A stretch of 23,201 nucleotides of DNA from a virus (IMGVR_UViG_3300009537_000188:1-23201), one strand, 5' to 3'; positions 1 through 8,167 are shown, counted from the first letter of the stretch. The notes: a model not told the origin generated them from the letters alone. Translations and numbers: made by a program.

Positions 1-323
1 ATTCCGTAAGTGATATTGTCTGTGTCGTCATTCAAGTCCAAACCCATTTTAGTGGCGGTAGCTTCGTGATAGTAACTATTTATTTGAAATAGTCCTCTGT
101 CTTCGCTCCACCACTGTCCTTTGTGGTAATTTTGATTATTACCAAGCGTCTTATATCTTATGCCCTCACATTTTACTATCGCTAGAGCCAGTTCTGGTTT
201 CACTCCATTTTCCAGTGAGACTCGATATATCGCGTCCTCGATTGATTCGGGTGCGGTATAAGAGTACACAGGATGATAGAGAGAGAAGAACAGAACGAGA
301 GAGACTAGGATTGCAAACCACAA
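1..323 (-). CDS. Membrane-anchored lysozyme or lytic transglycosylase (C-terminus outside window)
   Basis: This partial gene should cleave the glycan strands of peptidoglycan. Residues 2-16 are hydrophobic and form a signal anchor or signal peptide. They are followed by an SLT/lysozyme-like sequence, PELALAIVKCEG at 43-54, in which E53 is the likely catalytic glutamate. The stretch DRGLFQINSYYH at 75-86 is the typical second motif of goose- and C-type-like lysozymes and SLT domains. The reading frame is open back to a stop at 369-371. It contains no ATG before the hydrophobic segment, so I chose TTG at 323, which has AAAGG 11 nt upstream; the start is uncertain. It is the last gene of a lysis cassette with an M23 peptidase and two small membrane proteins. 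The family assignment rests on motifs read by eye, and the frame runs off base 1. Confidence 0.72.
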   Translation of the reverse strand, partial: MWFAILVSLVLFFSLYHPVYSYTAPESIEDAIYRVSLENGVKPELALAIVKCEGIRYKTLGNNQNYHKGQWWSEDRGLFQINSYYHEATATKMGLDLNDDTDNITYG

Positions 324-371
324 GGATATTAGAACCTTTGAGAAAAAAGTCAGATATTTTTGGCTAAACTA

Positions 372-542
372 TTAAACTATCGGCTGTGATGTCTGGAAAC
401 GAAGTCTGATAGAAGTGAGTCCCGTTAGAACCAAGCCCGTAGCTAGTTGAGAATCAACCCAACCAGTTAGAAGTCCAATTCCTCCGAAGATTATTTGCAG
501 AATACCGAACCAGATTGTCTTTGATGCTAATGGTGTTTTCAT
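372..542 (-). CDS. Small holin-like membrane protein
   Basis: This 56-aa protein begins MKTPLASKTIWFG and has two hydrophobic stretches, roughly residues 9-25 and 31-43, separated by a short loop with GWVDSQ. It looks like a two-helix membrane protein. Small proteins of this type sit in phage lysis cassettes and are usually treated as putative holins, which form pores in the inner membrane; that role is inferred from size, topology and neighbours. I chose the ATG at 542 rather than the upstream GTG at 569 because the purine-rich GGGGGAGG lies about 12 nt before it and would otherwise be coding. That ribosome binding site can pair with the start of the long leader (see 543-706). The gene sits between the M23 peptidase and the lysozyme-like gene. 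Confidence 0.62.
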   Translation of the reverse strand: MKTPLASKTIWFGILQIIFGGIGLLTGWVDSQLATGLVLTGLTSIRLRFQTSQPIV

Positions 543-706
543 TTTGTTTGTTATCCTCCCCCGTCTCACTCCTATTAGGTTACTTTCCTCTGGCTTTGCT
601 CGAAACTATCTCCTGTGGTTTTCTCCTATGACTCGCGAGAGGTGAAGCCTGTGCGACTGCTTCCTTCGTGGTAGGGGTGATGCGGGGAGGGATACTCTAT
701 TATACC
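543..706 (-). promoter_or_regulatory. Structured leader of the holin-like gene with a possible mask over its ribosome binding site
   Basis: This is the longest untranslated gap in the lysis region. It starts with a TATAAT box right after the M23 stop. The first transcribed bases would include TATCCCTCCCC (694-684). That is complementary, with one bulged C, to the ribosome binding site GGGGAGGATA (561-552) of the downstream gene. A smaller GAAGC/GCTTC hairpin lies between the arms. GC-rich arms in AT-rich DNA make the pairing notable. No known riboswitch was recognised. A role in delaying holin translation is an inference. Confidence 0.45.
699..704 (-). promoter_or_regulatory. Candidate -10 box (TATAAT) for the lysis leader
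   Basis: A perfect TATAAT hexamer lies 2 nt after the stop codon of the M23 gene and points into the leader of the holin-like gene. No good -35 hexamer is seen at 16-18 nt, and there is no TGn extension. It is supported mainly by the perfect box and its position at the start of the only long untranslated leader here. Confidence 0.35.
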
Positions 707-1273
707 CTATTTCAACCCAAGGAAAGCCTTGAGTGTGGATAAGATTTGGTTCAAGATTGCAAAGACCTTAACGCTGTCTACGGCATAGTAACCATTGAAA
801 TACGTTTCGGGATTTATCGCTCCATGATAGCCATTTTTCTGCTCTAGGTTACCCCAAGTCCAATCGCTCTCTCCCTTAGCGATGGGTTTGATGGCGAAGT
901 GTAGATGGTTTCCTGTAGAGAAGCCCGTATTGTCTGCGTAGCCGATTAAGTCTCCCGCTTTCACCTCCTGTCCTATTCTTACTTGAATGTTATTTATAAG
1001 ATGCCAGTAGATAGACTTCATGTGAGCCTCTCCGCCATCGTACTTAACAACATCTTTGGTTCTTATCACTACTCCGACACCCTCATTGGCATCTAGTCCT
1101 GTGTAGCTAACTATACCGTCATGTGAGGCGTACACAGGTTGGCCGTGTGCAGTTACTATGTCTACCCCGTTGTGTCCATCAATCCCGAATTGTTTATAAA
1201 TCTGCGGGTTTCCTCCGAAGCCTTGAGAAACTGTCCAAGGCTTTACTGGATAAAAAAGTTCGAATCTTGTCAT
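707..1273 (-). CDS. M23-family peptidoglycan endopeptidase (endolysin component)
   Basis: This 188-aa protein belongs to the LytM/lysostaphin-like zinc metallopeptidases, which cut peptide cross-links of peptidoglycan. The zinc and catalytic signature is intact: H34-x3-D38 in GHNGVDIV, H91 in YWHL, and the HxH pair H123/H125 in GNHLHF. The segments QPVYASHDGIVSY, QEVKAGDLIGYADNTG and HLHFAI follow the canonical order of the domain. No signal peptide is present, so export would need a holin or release at lysis. The last 25 residues (about 164-188) form a short hydrophobic and basic tail that could bind membrane. The start ATG overlaps the stop of the XhlA-like gene (ATGA), which suggests coupled translation. 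Together with the lysozyme-like gene it gives the phage separate activities against peptide and glycan bonds. Confidence 0.88.
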   Translation of the reverse strand: MTRFELFYPVKPWTVSQGFGGNPQIYKQFGIDGHNGVDIVTAHGQPVYASHDGIVSYTGLDANEGVGVVIRTKDVVKYDGGEAHMKSIYWHLINNIQVRIGQEVKAGDLIGYADNTGFSTGNHLHFAIKPIAKGESDWTWGNLEQKNGYHGAINPETYFNGYYAVDSVKVFAILNQILSTLKAFLGLK

Positions 1274-1542
1274 AGTCCTAATTTATCTAAAATAATGTTT
1301 CTAATCGCTCCAACAATAAATACTGAAATTGCAACGATAATCGCCAACTTGCCTTTCCAGTTTTCTAGCAACCTCTCTTGCTCCGATACCTTTTTTTCAA
1401 GAGCAAAAGTCTTACTGTTTTGTATTGCTACTCGAGCATCAAGAGACCTCAGCACTTCGCTTTGCCTGCCTGTTTCACTTTTAACATCCCCGAGTTGTTT
1501 TTGGATGTCTAATAATATATTTAAGTGTTGGTCGTGTTCCAT
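1270..1542 (-). CDS. XhlA-like coiled-coil membrane protein of the lysis cassette
   Basis: This 90-aa protein has a long N-terminal helix (about residues 5-65) with heptad-like spacing, including LLDIQKQLGDVKSETGRQ and FALEKKVSEQERLLENW. One hydrophobic segment follows near residues 66-84 (KLAIIVAISVFIVGAIRNII). Coiled coil plus a C-terminal membrane segment is the layout of the hemolysin XhlA family, which accompanies holins and endolysins in many phages and prophages. I infer the same role here; family membership is by architecture, not by search. The start codon directly follows the stop of the 74-aa gene (TAAATG), and the end overlaps the M23 gene by four bases. Confidence 0.65.
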   Translation of the reverse strand: MEHDQHLNILLDIQKQLGDVKSETGRQSEVLRSLDARVAIQNSKTFALEKKVSEQERLLENWKGKLAIIVAISVFIVGAIRNIILDKLGL

Positions 1543-1767
1543 TTATTTAATTATAATTGATGTTAATAATTGTGTATTGCTTACAATGTCTTCTTTCTTG
1601 GCTTCCAATGTTACTATTTGAGCATCAATGGCATTTAATTCCTTCTGTAAATCATCAGGGGTTTTAACTGTCTCTGTTATAATTATTCTACGAGTAATTA
1701 AATTATCGCCATCCTTAACTATCTCTGTCTCATCGCTCACTATGTTTTCTAAAAATCTTGTATGCAT
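1543..1767 (-). CDS. Small coiled-coil protein of the tail module
   Basis: This 74-aa protein has no recognised family. Its first part is charged, with an ITRRIIITETVKTP strand-like segment. Residues 36-70 form a predicted helix (PDDLQKELNAIDAQIVTLEAKK) with coiled-coil character. Short proteins of this form often follow tail fibre genes and may be fibre assembly factors or minor tail proteins, but nothing here decides between these. It starts after a TAAATATG junction with the large adhesin-like gene, so the two are probably translated in a coupled way. Confidence 0.55.
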   Translation of the reverse strand: MHTRFLENIVSDETEIVKDGDNLITRRIIITETVKTPDDLQKELNAIDAQIVTLEAKKEDIVSNTQLLTSIIIK

Positions 1768-1769
1768 AT

Positions 1770-3794
1770 TTATCTTCCTACTCCCATTATCATTAATAAA
1801 TTATTATTTCCAGCAAACACGGGAGAGACTGTGAATGTTGGAGTTGCTATTAATTGATTTCCACCCGTCAATGCTGTTCCTGGGACTGTAACTGTAATTA
1901 TTTCGGTTGCGGTAATATCATAAGCCGATTGTGCTGAAAGTGCAATTGTAACTACTGTATCCGAAGTTCTAACTACTGTTGATGTAGCAAGTTTAGCTTT
2001 TACTTCATTATTCCAACCAAAAGTTTCTGATTGAGCAGATGTTAAGCCATTGATTATATTCTGCCTTTGTCCGTCAAAAGTTCCACCTGAAGCCACCCAA
2101 GTATCTCCTGTAAGAGTTAAAATAATCGTTTTACTACCCGCCACTATATCTGCTTCGGTTATGGAACCAGTTACTGTTCCTGTGAGTCCAACCGAAGCGG
2201 TATTAACAGAAGTTCCAACAACAATTCTTGACCCATATAAACTTCCGCCATTAGTTGTTGCTTTGACATCAATATCTTGGTCTGACGGCATTGTCATAGC
2301 CGAAGATACACCCATATTTACAGGGTTAGTGACTGTAGAGTTTGTGACAGTTACAGGTGTCCCGCCCAGAGTATGCTGAAGAACTATCGTAGAAGTCGTA
2401 GAGGCACAATCTACTTGATGGATATAAGAGTTAGTTACCCCTGACCATTCTGTAGAATCCCATTTGGTTCTAAAGTTTTGGAGTCCTGTTCCTGCGGCAA
2501 GAGAGGTATTAGCTAGGAGGTATTGAGGTTCTAGTTTGGTGAGTCCTGTCGAGGCTATAGTATAAAAACCCAAATCTGTCGAGCCTGATTCCGCAGACCA
2601 CGTATTATTGTCTCTTGTGAATTGCCCATCGCCTGCATATAAATCAGTAGTCGAACCCTTTACCCAAAATCTCGCATTTGTATCTCTTGCCCCCGACCGA
2701 TTTACTTGAAAATAATATTTAGTAGAAGCTGAAAGTGAAACAGGAGAAGCAAAATTAAAATTAGTCCACACACCCTGAATATTAGCCGCGGCGATACTGT
2801 CAGATGTGCCTATTAAAGTTCCGTTGATAGAATTTGAATATACCGTAACAATTAGATTGTCTGTGGGGCTATTAACTGTTACTGGAAGTAACCTAATGGC
2901 AGCAAGTGAATATGCTCCCGTTGTGGTAAAAGACTGACCCACAGCCTGAGCCGTTTCACTACTTGTCCCTGTGCCTCCCTGAACATCGTTAGCCGAGGCT
3001 GTGTTTGACTGAGACTCTTGAAAAGATGCTTGGTCAATAACAATCTTTCCATTGTAGTTAAAGTGACTAGGGTTCATTGTATCGCTATCGACTGATGCGA
3101 TACGATAATGTCTGCCGTCTACTGGGGTAAAGGAGACACGCGTTCTGGTTATTGTGGTTGCGGTGGAAGCCGAAACGATTGTGATTTGCTGGTTTCCGCC
3201 CGTTCCCCAGTTAGCAAAAGAGCCATTGTCTTCTTGGAGATACCAAGAAGTAGAGGACATAGTTGACGAACGAGTGTAGACCACTTCGGCATAGAAAGTT
3301 TTTGTTCCGTCCCAGTTTGCTGAATTATATGTCCAGTATTTAGGTGCAGCATTAGGTATGATACTGGCACTAGATTTTGTTTCCTCGTTTCCGATTTCTA
3401 TTTGAGTTTCGGTGTTGGTTATAACAGAGTCGTTTTGAATGATTATAACCCTGCCCGCTTTAACCTGAACCTGACCAGCAGAGGTGGTGGTGTTTAGAAT
3501 TTCTACCGTTAGGTTGTTGCTTGAACCAGATGGAGTAAAACTGCTACTACGAAATAGTGTAAAGGTAGATGTTCCGCTTGGAACACTAATTTGCACCTGT
3601 TCTGTTCCACCAGGAATACGCAAACGAACAGTTTTGGCACTAGAGTCGTTGTTTATGGCAAGAATTTCAAAATAATAGGTTGCCCCATTAAATTGTGCGG
3701 TGTCTAGAAATATCCTTCCATTTGCAGCAACAGAAGTAGATGTGCTACTTGAAAGCGTTGCATTAAGGATATTTTGTTCTTGCCTTATAATCAT
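1770..3794 (-). CDS. Large beta-rich tail adhesin or receptor-binding protein
   Basis: This 674-aa protein is rich in Ser, Thr, Asn and Val and almost free of Cys, as expected for an exposed beta-structured virion protein. Three regions can be seen. Residues 1-250 contain two beta-sandwich-like stretches, one with TYYFEILAINNDSSAKTVRL and one with a Trp/Tyr-rich carbohydrate-binding look. Residues about 270-420 contain AVGQSFTTTGAYSLAAIRLL and the later KYYFQVNRSG. This resembles the choice-of-anchor type jelly-roll domains that often sit on cell-surface proteins. The last 150 residues include GSITEADIVAGSKTIILTLT followed by TWVASGGTF, a segment I associate with environmental phage proteins. 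Binding to host surface glycans is an inference from composition and position at the end of the tail module, before the lysis genes. Confidence 0.6.
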   Translation of the reverse strand: MIIRQEQNILNATLSSSTSTSVAANGRIFLDTAQFNGATYYFEILAINNDSSAKTVRLRIPGGTEQVQISVPSGTSTFTLFRSSSFTPSGSSNNLTVEILNTTTSAGQVQVKAGRVIIIQNDSVITNTETQIEIGNEETKSSASIIPNAAPKYWTYNSANWDGTKTFYAEVVYTRSSTMSSTSWYLQEDNGSFANWGTGGNQQITIVSASTATTITRTRVSFTPVDGRHYRIASVDSDTMNPSHFNYNGKIVIDQASFQESQSNTASANDVQGGTGTSSETAQAVGQSFTTTGAYSLAAIRLLPVTVNSPTDNLIVTVYSNSINGTLIGTSDSIAAANIQGVWTNFNFASPVSLSASTKYYFQVNRSGARDTNARFWVKGSTTDLYAGDGQFTRDNNTWSAESGSTDLGFYTIASTGLTKLEPQYLLANTSLAAGTGLQNFRTKWDSTEWSGVTNSYIHQVDCASTTSTIVLQHTLGGTPVTVTNSTVTNPVNMGVSSAMTMPSDQDIDVKATTNGGSLYGSRIVVGTSVNTASVGLTGTVTGSITEADIVAGSKTIILTLTGDTWVASGGTFDGQRQNIINGLTSAQSETFGWNNEVKAKLATSTVVRTSDTVVTIALSAQSAYDITATEIITVTVPGTALTGGNQLIATPTFTVSPVFAGNNNLLMIMGVGR

Positions 3795-3795
3795 T

Positions 3796-4209
3796 TTATT
3801 TTGCTGTTATAAGATTGCTGTATTCCACACTTATTTTGGTATCTTCTGTGGGATTAATTTCCTTTAGAAAGTGAAGTTCCACTTGGTTTATGTTTCCTGA
3901 GCCAAGTTCACTTTCGGAGTAATATACTTCATAAGGACACCCCATTTCCTGACCAATAGCATCTCGGTCGTTCCATAAATCTCGGACAATATAAACAGAC
4001 CCCTTTGGTTTAGGAGGATATGTTGGATTGTCCGCCATTATTTCATCAACCACTATCTTTTGTTCTTTAGTAAGTTCCTTTTCAAACTCAAGATATGTTT
4101 TCCCCCCCACATCTCCACTACCAATCGGTTCTATCCCGATTGTATTTAGAATACGCTGGAGCATATTCCACCTGTAACCTCCTTTCACTTGTTCGTAAAA
4201 ATATTTCAT
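3796..4209 (-). CDS. Hypothetical tail-module protein, 137 aa
   Basis: I do not recognise this protein. It is a mixed alpha/beta soluble protein with an aromatic N-terminus (MKYFYEQVKGGYRWNMLQRIL), a helical acidic segment (YLEFEKELTKEQKIVVDEIM) near residues 39-58, and a C-terminal part ending in strands. There is no signal peptide or membrane segment. Both ends join their neighbours through TAAAATG junctions, so it is co-translated with the 417-aa repeat protein and the 674-aa adhesin-like protein. That suggests a fibre accessory or chaperone role, which is inference only. Confidence 0.55.
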   Translation of the reverse strand: MKYFYEQVKGGYRWNMLQRILNTIGIEPIGSGDVGGKTYLEFEKELTKEQKIVVDEIMADNPTYPPKPKGSVYIVRDLWNDRDAIGQEMGCPYEVYYSESELGSGNINQVELHFLKEINPTEDTKISVEYSNLITAK

Positions 4210-4210
4210 T

Positions 4211-5464
4211 TTATTTGTAATAAACTTGTAAGACTATTTCTGAAGCTGCAACTCCTGTTGTATCAGCATCTGCTATACCTGTTACTAATGTAATGCCTAT
4301 GCCTGTTGAAAAGGCGATACCCTTGTCAAAGTTAATAACTAAACCAGCACCTGCTGTATTACCTGGAATCATATAAGTATCTGTTACTCCTGTACCTGCT
4401 GTTGGTGTTCCTGATGTATTATGGAATTTAAGATAACGTGGTGAAGCATTAAGATTAAATGCCACTATTCCATATACTTGTCCTGCACTAGCTTTAACTA
4501 TGGTTGCATTTGTTGAAGCTGCTGAAACAACGTGAGTTTTTAAAAGTCCACCTGATGTTGCTGGAATATCTTGTACTGCATTTGTTGTCCCTGGTGTTGT
4601 TTGGTTGATTGAAACTTGACCTATAACCTTAGTTGTTTCTGCTGTGAGTGTAGCCGCCACTGGAATAGAAGCTTGGTCTGAAGCTAGGGCAACTGCCATA
4701 GAAGCCGACATAGCTTTCTGTCCTAGAGTAGCTGGTAGCTTTGCACTCATAGCAGTCTGAGTTGCTTCCAAGTTAAGTGCTGAAGTGTTTAGGTTAGTAC
4801 CTGCGTTGGCTGTGAAAGCTGTGTTGTCTATTGAGAAACCTGATACACCTTTAGCGATAAGAAGTTCTCCACGAGCAGACGACTGATTTTCAACAACCTG
4901 ACCTGTGGTTACCGTAGGTTGAGTTGAGTTGTAAACACCACCAGTTTGAACTGGGTTTCCAGATTTAGCCGCACCCGAAGCCGCTGCACCTACAGCTGTT
5001 ACGTTTCCAGTAATTGTAGTTGATGTCATTGTTACAGGAATAGAAGACTGGTCAGATGCAAGTGAAACAGCAAGTGCGTTTGCCATTGTTTTCTGTCCTA
5101 ATGTTGCAGGAAGTTTCGCAGACATAGCTGTTTGTGTGGCTTCTAGGTTAAGTGAACCAGAAGTACCTATGTTTGCCGTTACTGTGCCTGTTACTGGTAC
5201 TGAGTCGTTGGTTGCGATTGTTACCCTTTGAGTTCCAGCGTCTCTAACGCCTGTGTTCATTGAGATAGCCTGACCATTCATCTGGGTTAGAGATGTAACA
5301 GTCGCAAGTGTTTGAGTTGCTGCAATCGTTGATTCAACTTTAAGATTCGCTGCTGTTGCATTAGTCGCTGTTACTGGAATTGCACTTTGATTAGACGACA
5401 AAACAACAGGTGCTGATTCTGCCATTAATGCTTGACCCTTTGGTAATGTTGGATTGTATGCCAT
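4211..5464 (-). CDS. Repeat-containing tail or virion surface protein
   Basis: This 417-aa protein is dominated by Ala, Thr, Ser, Gly and Val. A 40-residue unit occurs at 105-144 and again at 230-269. Each starts LNLEATQTAMSAKLPATLGQ and ends with ASDQ(S/A)SIPV. A shorter related unit at the N-terminus (residues 8-32, ending SSNQSAIPVT) makes about two and a half copies. The C-terminal 130 residues (about 290-417) look like a separate beta-sandwich, with GQVYGIVAFNLNASPRYLKF and ending EIVLQVYYK. Such C-terminal domains are common in phage structural proteins. It sits just downstream of the tail fibre, with a TAATATG start junction, so a fibre or virion decoration role is likely but not proven. 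Confidence 0.58.
   Translation of the reverse strand: MAYNPTLPKGQALMAESAPVVLSSNQSAIPVTATNATAANLKVESTIAATQTLATVTSLTQMNGQAISMNTGVRDAGTQRVTIATNDSVPVTGTVTANIGTSGSLNLEATQTAMSAKLPATLGQKTMANALAVSLASDQSSIPVTMTSTTITGNVTAVGAAASGAAKSGNPVQTGGVYNSTQPTVTTGQVVENQSSARGELLIAKGVSGFSIDNTAFTANAGTNLNTSALNLEATQTAMSAKLPATLGQKAMSASMAVALASDQASIPVAATLTAETTKVIGQVSINQTTPGTTNAVQDIPATSGGLLKTHVVSAASTNATIVKASAGQVYGIVAFNLNASPRYLKFHNTSGTPTAGTGVTDTYMIPGNTAGAGLVINFDKGIAFSTGIGITLVTGIADADTTGVAASEIVLQVYYK
4658..4777 (-). repeat. Coding repeat, copy 2 (residues 230-269 of the 417-aa protein)
   Basis: This copy encodes LNLEATQTAMSAKLPATLGQ followed by KAMSASMAVALASDQASIPV. The first 20 residues are identical to copy 1, while many codons differ at third positions. 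Confidence 0.8.
5033..5152 (-). repeat. Coding repeat, copy 1 (residues 105-144 of the 417-aa protein)
   Basis: This copy encodes LNLEATQTAMSAKLPATLGQ followed by KTMANALAVSLASDQSSIPV. The match with copy 2 is much closer in protein than in DNA, so it is an old duplication kept by selection rather than a recent one. Confidence 0.8.
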
Positions 5465-5465
5465 A

Positions 5466-8147
5466 TTATATTATATTCCAATTAGTATTGTTACTAATAA
5501 TGTCCACTGACGACTGGGGACTAATACTAACTGTTGTTGTTCCGTCTATTGTTTGAGATGAGGTTGTGTCTACTGTGATGTTTGCCGAATGGTTATTCTT
5601 AACTGTATATCTGTTTGTGTTAGATATAGCAGTTGGCAAAGTCATTGTGTGAGCCCCAGCGACTAAATAGACATAATCAGTGGAAACGGCAGAACCCATT
5701 GTTCCGCTTCCACTGGTTATGACTATGCTTCTAACTATTCCAGAGCTTCCCGTAATATCTGAAAGATAAGCTATTGTTCCACTCTCTGCTTTAAGTGTAG
5801 CTGTATAAGAAGTTGCAGAAGTATTAGCAGTTGAAATAGTGGTTACTCCAGTAGAAGTTCCCTTCATAGCTAACTTATCTTTGTCAAAAGTCTTTAATCC
5901 AGTTACTGATTGGACTGAAGCAAGTATCATATCTCCTCCTCCTGCTGGTGAAATCCAAGAAGTTCCTCCTGAACCATCAGTTGAAAGAACATAACCATTT
6001 ATCCCAACCGAATCAGGAAGTGTCATTGTCCAAGCTCCTGCTATTGCTTTGGGTTTTACTATTACTGCTCCTGATGTAGAACCTCTTAATTCTATCACAT
6101 CACCAAAAGAACTTTTACCCACCCCCGTATAGATTGCATAGGTATTTCCTGCTCCCGCTTGGTTATCTATTTTTAAACCATAGAAATTCCCCATTGTAGA
6201 ACGAGCCAGTGTTCCTATATTTATTCCATAGGAGTTAGTGATTGTTTCGCTACCAGTTGATGTTCCTCCGAAATCAAATATCTTTAATCCTGTCCATTCA
6301 TTAATAGTTCCACTCGCCCCAGTGTGTTTCATATTAATAGAAATACCCGCACCAAGAGTTGTTATATCGCTTGTTCCACTATGTAAAAGTTGGAAATTTA
6401 ATCCAGTGGCATAGTCTATACTACCCGAACCACCAATTTCAGTTACCCCAATAACCCCTTGAACATTTTGAACAGAACTTCCACCATAAATACCAACATA
6501 ACTGTCTACGCCTCTAACCGTGTTAGTAGCCCCATCTGCCCCGTGTTCTATGTAGGTAGTAAAACCAGCAATCTTACTAATGGTTTTTGTGTTTCCGTAT
6601 TGAGTAAGAATTACATTATCAACACCCAAAACACTTTTTCCGTTAGATACAGGGTCTGCTAATAAATAATCTCTTATTCCAGTTATTACAGTATCTCCAA
6701 AATCAGTATCCACCGAAGCTGTTTCAGTAATATTTAACACCGACTTAGAAGCATAACCCCAACCAAAGGGGTCTACGCCATCAATTAAGGCATCGTTACC
6801 AAATGCAGCATGTTTATTTGCTAAAATATTATGTGCTCCTAAATCTACATCAGTAGTAGCTCCTGTGTAGGGGACGAAATTAGATGAATCAATAGCTCCT
6901 ATGGGAAGTTCAAATCTTGAATTAGTTGAACCATCATAAGATATGGTTACATTAGGAGTTGAAGATGTTACCTCTACTAGAATCTTTAATACAATTCTGT
7001 CTGTTATGTTTAGGTTTAGGTCTGAACCTATAAACACGTTTAATATATATAAATCTTCTGTGGTGGTTAATGCTCCTGAAAAGGCCGAGTCAGTGCCTAT
7101 TTGTGTTTCTGTTCCACCTGTGGTTCTTGAGAATGCTTGAGCGTAGATTTTAGCTCCTCCCGAAGTTCCTTTTTTGGCTCTGACACGAATACCGATAACT
7201 CCCGTAGGTAAAACTGTAACCCCAGGGAAGTTTGCATTAGAAGCAAATGTCGCAAGTATCTGTGGAGTGCCCGCTTGTGTTCCTGTGCAGTTGTTTGTTA
7301 GTAAATTAGTTTGAGTTGTAGGAACGTAGTTTATTATATTCTTAGCTTGTTTATATCCGCCTATGTCTGAAGCCGTATCTACAAAGAAGAAAGTCTGAAG
7401 ACCAGATTGAGGAATATCAATCATTACATCAGAAGAATTATCTATCGGGTTATCCACAACCTGCACACCCGTTCCTTTGAAATTAAGATTAGTTCTTTGA
7501 GTGAGGGGCGTTCCTTCGTCTTGGATAGTGTGTCCGCCACCAGTACCTCCCACCGCCACCAATGGATTACTAATTGTTCCATCTCCTGTAATGGTAGTTC
7601 CGTCTACTTTAATTGTTTTGTTTATTAAAAATTGTGAGCGTTGGTCGAGGATAGAAATAGCTCTGTCAATTCTGCCGTCTAAATCTTTTAATTCTTTCTT
7701 TAGGGGTTCTTTCAACTCCTTCATAACTAGAGGCACAACCTTTTTGGGGTCTGCATCTTGTCCGTCCTCACCATCGAAATAATCCCTGCCTTTGATTGGA
7801 GTATAACCATCTCTGACTTTGATGCTCTTAATTTCTTCCAAGGCTTTAATTGCCGTTTTAAGAGTCTCTTTTGTTTGTTTGCTAAGTATCTCCGTGTGAC
7901 CAGCTATCTCGTCCCTAATGGCTGTTTTGAGCTGTTTCTGGCCGTTCTCAAGCCCCCTTAAAGATTGTTCCAACCTATTAGAAAGGTCTTTGGCTGTTTG
8001 TGTGTTTGATTCTAAAAGTGCAAGTTTTGTCTGTTTAACAGCATCAGTCATAGCCCCCAAAAACTGTACGAGTTGTGCGGGTGTAATGGTATCGTCTCTT
8101 AGGAGGTCAAGGACTTTCTTTAGTTTTTCGAGTTTATTGTCTTGCAT
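5466..8147 (-). CDS. Tail fibre protein, 893 aa
   Basis: Residues 1-110 are a long helical region with heptads (LEKLKKVLDLLRDD, LSNRLEQSLRGLENGQKQLK), suited to a trimeric stalk. GRDYFDGEDGQDADPKKVV near 120-138 is a short collagen-like Gly-rich linker. A shaft with repeats of the type found in phage fibres follows, including TTITGDGTISNPLVAVGG, FVPYTGATTDVDLGAHNILA and KSSFGDVIELRG. The C-terminus carries VTSGSGTMG, GAHTMTLPT and NHSANITVDTTSSQTIDG, a head-tip arrangement often seen in tail fibres of environmental phages. It should be a trimeric host-recognition fibre. An extended -10 box lies only 12 nt before the start. No intramolecular chaperone motif was noticed. Confidence 0.78.
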   Translation of the reverse strand: MQDNKLEKLKKVLDLLRDDTITPAQLVQFLGAMTDAVKQTKLALLESNTQTAKDLSNRLEQSLRGLENGQKQLKTAIRDEIAGHTEILSKQTKETLKTAIKALEEIKSIKVRDGYTPIKGRDYFDGEDGQDADPKKVVPLVMKELKEPLKKELKDLDGRIDRAISILDQRSQFLINKTIKVDGTTITGDGTISNPLVAVGGTGGGHTIQDEGTPLTQRTNLNFKGTGVQVVDNPIDNSSDVMIDIPQSGLQTFFFVDTASDIGGYKQAKNIINYVPTTQTNLLTNNCTGTQAGTPQILATFASNANFPGVTVLPTGVIGIRVRAKKGTSGGAKIYAQAFSRTTGGTETQIGTDSAFSGALTTTEDLYILNVFIGSDLNLNITDRIVLKILVEVTSSTPNVTISYDGSTNSRFELPIGAIDSSNFVPYTGATTDVDLGAHNILANKHAAFGNDALIDGVDPFGWGYASKSVLNITETASVDTDFGDTVITGIRDYLLADPVSNGKSVLGVDNVILTQYGNTKTISKIAGFTTYIEHGADGATNTVRGVDSYVGIYGGSSVQNVQGVIGVTEIGGSGSIDYATGLNFQLLHSGTSDITTLGAGISINMKHTGASGTINEWTGLKIFDFGGTSTGSETITNSYGINIGTLARSTMGNFYGLKIDNQAGAGNTYAIYTGVGKSSFGDVIELRGSTSGAVIVKPKAIAGAWTMTLPDSVGINGYVLSTDGSGGTSWISPAGGGDMILASVQSVTGLKTFDKDKLAMKGTSTGVTTISTANTSATSYTATLKAESGTIAYLSDITGSSGIVRSIVITSGSGTMGSAVSTDYVYLVAGAHTMTLPTAISNTNRYTVKNNHSANITVDTTSSQTIDGTTTVSISPQSSVDIISNNTNWNII

Positions 8148-8158
8148 AGTTTTTTATA

Positions 8159-8167
8159 ATTATAACA
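8159..8167 (-). promoter_or_regulatory. Extended -10 promoter (TGTTATAAT) before the tail fibre gene
   Basis: The perfect extended -10 sequence TGTTATAAT lies 11 nt before the ATG of the tail fibre gene. A start of transcription 6-7 nt downstream would leave a leader of only about 5 nt, so the mRNA would be almost leaderless. The -35 region is poor, as is usual for extended -10 promoters. Thirteen bases overlapping the box, TAATCGTGTTATA (8173-8161), are identical to a site upstream of the portal gene. Confidence 0.5.

Noticed and set aside
570-706. Possible tRNA or known small RNA in the lysis leader
   Set aside because: No cloverleaf, T-loop consensus or CCA end could be fitted on either strand; the region reads better as a leader.
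1139-1621. 160-aa plus-strand frame across the M23 and XhlA-like genes
   Set aside because: It lies antisense to two well-supported genes with family motifs and shows no domain or start signal of its own.
4658-5152. Transposable or CRISPR-like repeat
   Set aside because: The repeats are in-frame coding units of one protein, with codon divergence and no regular spacers or terminal inverted repeats.
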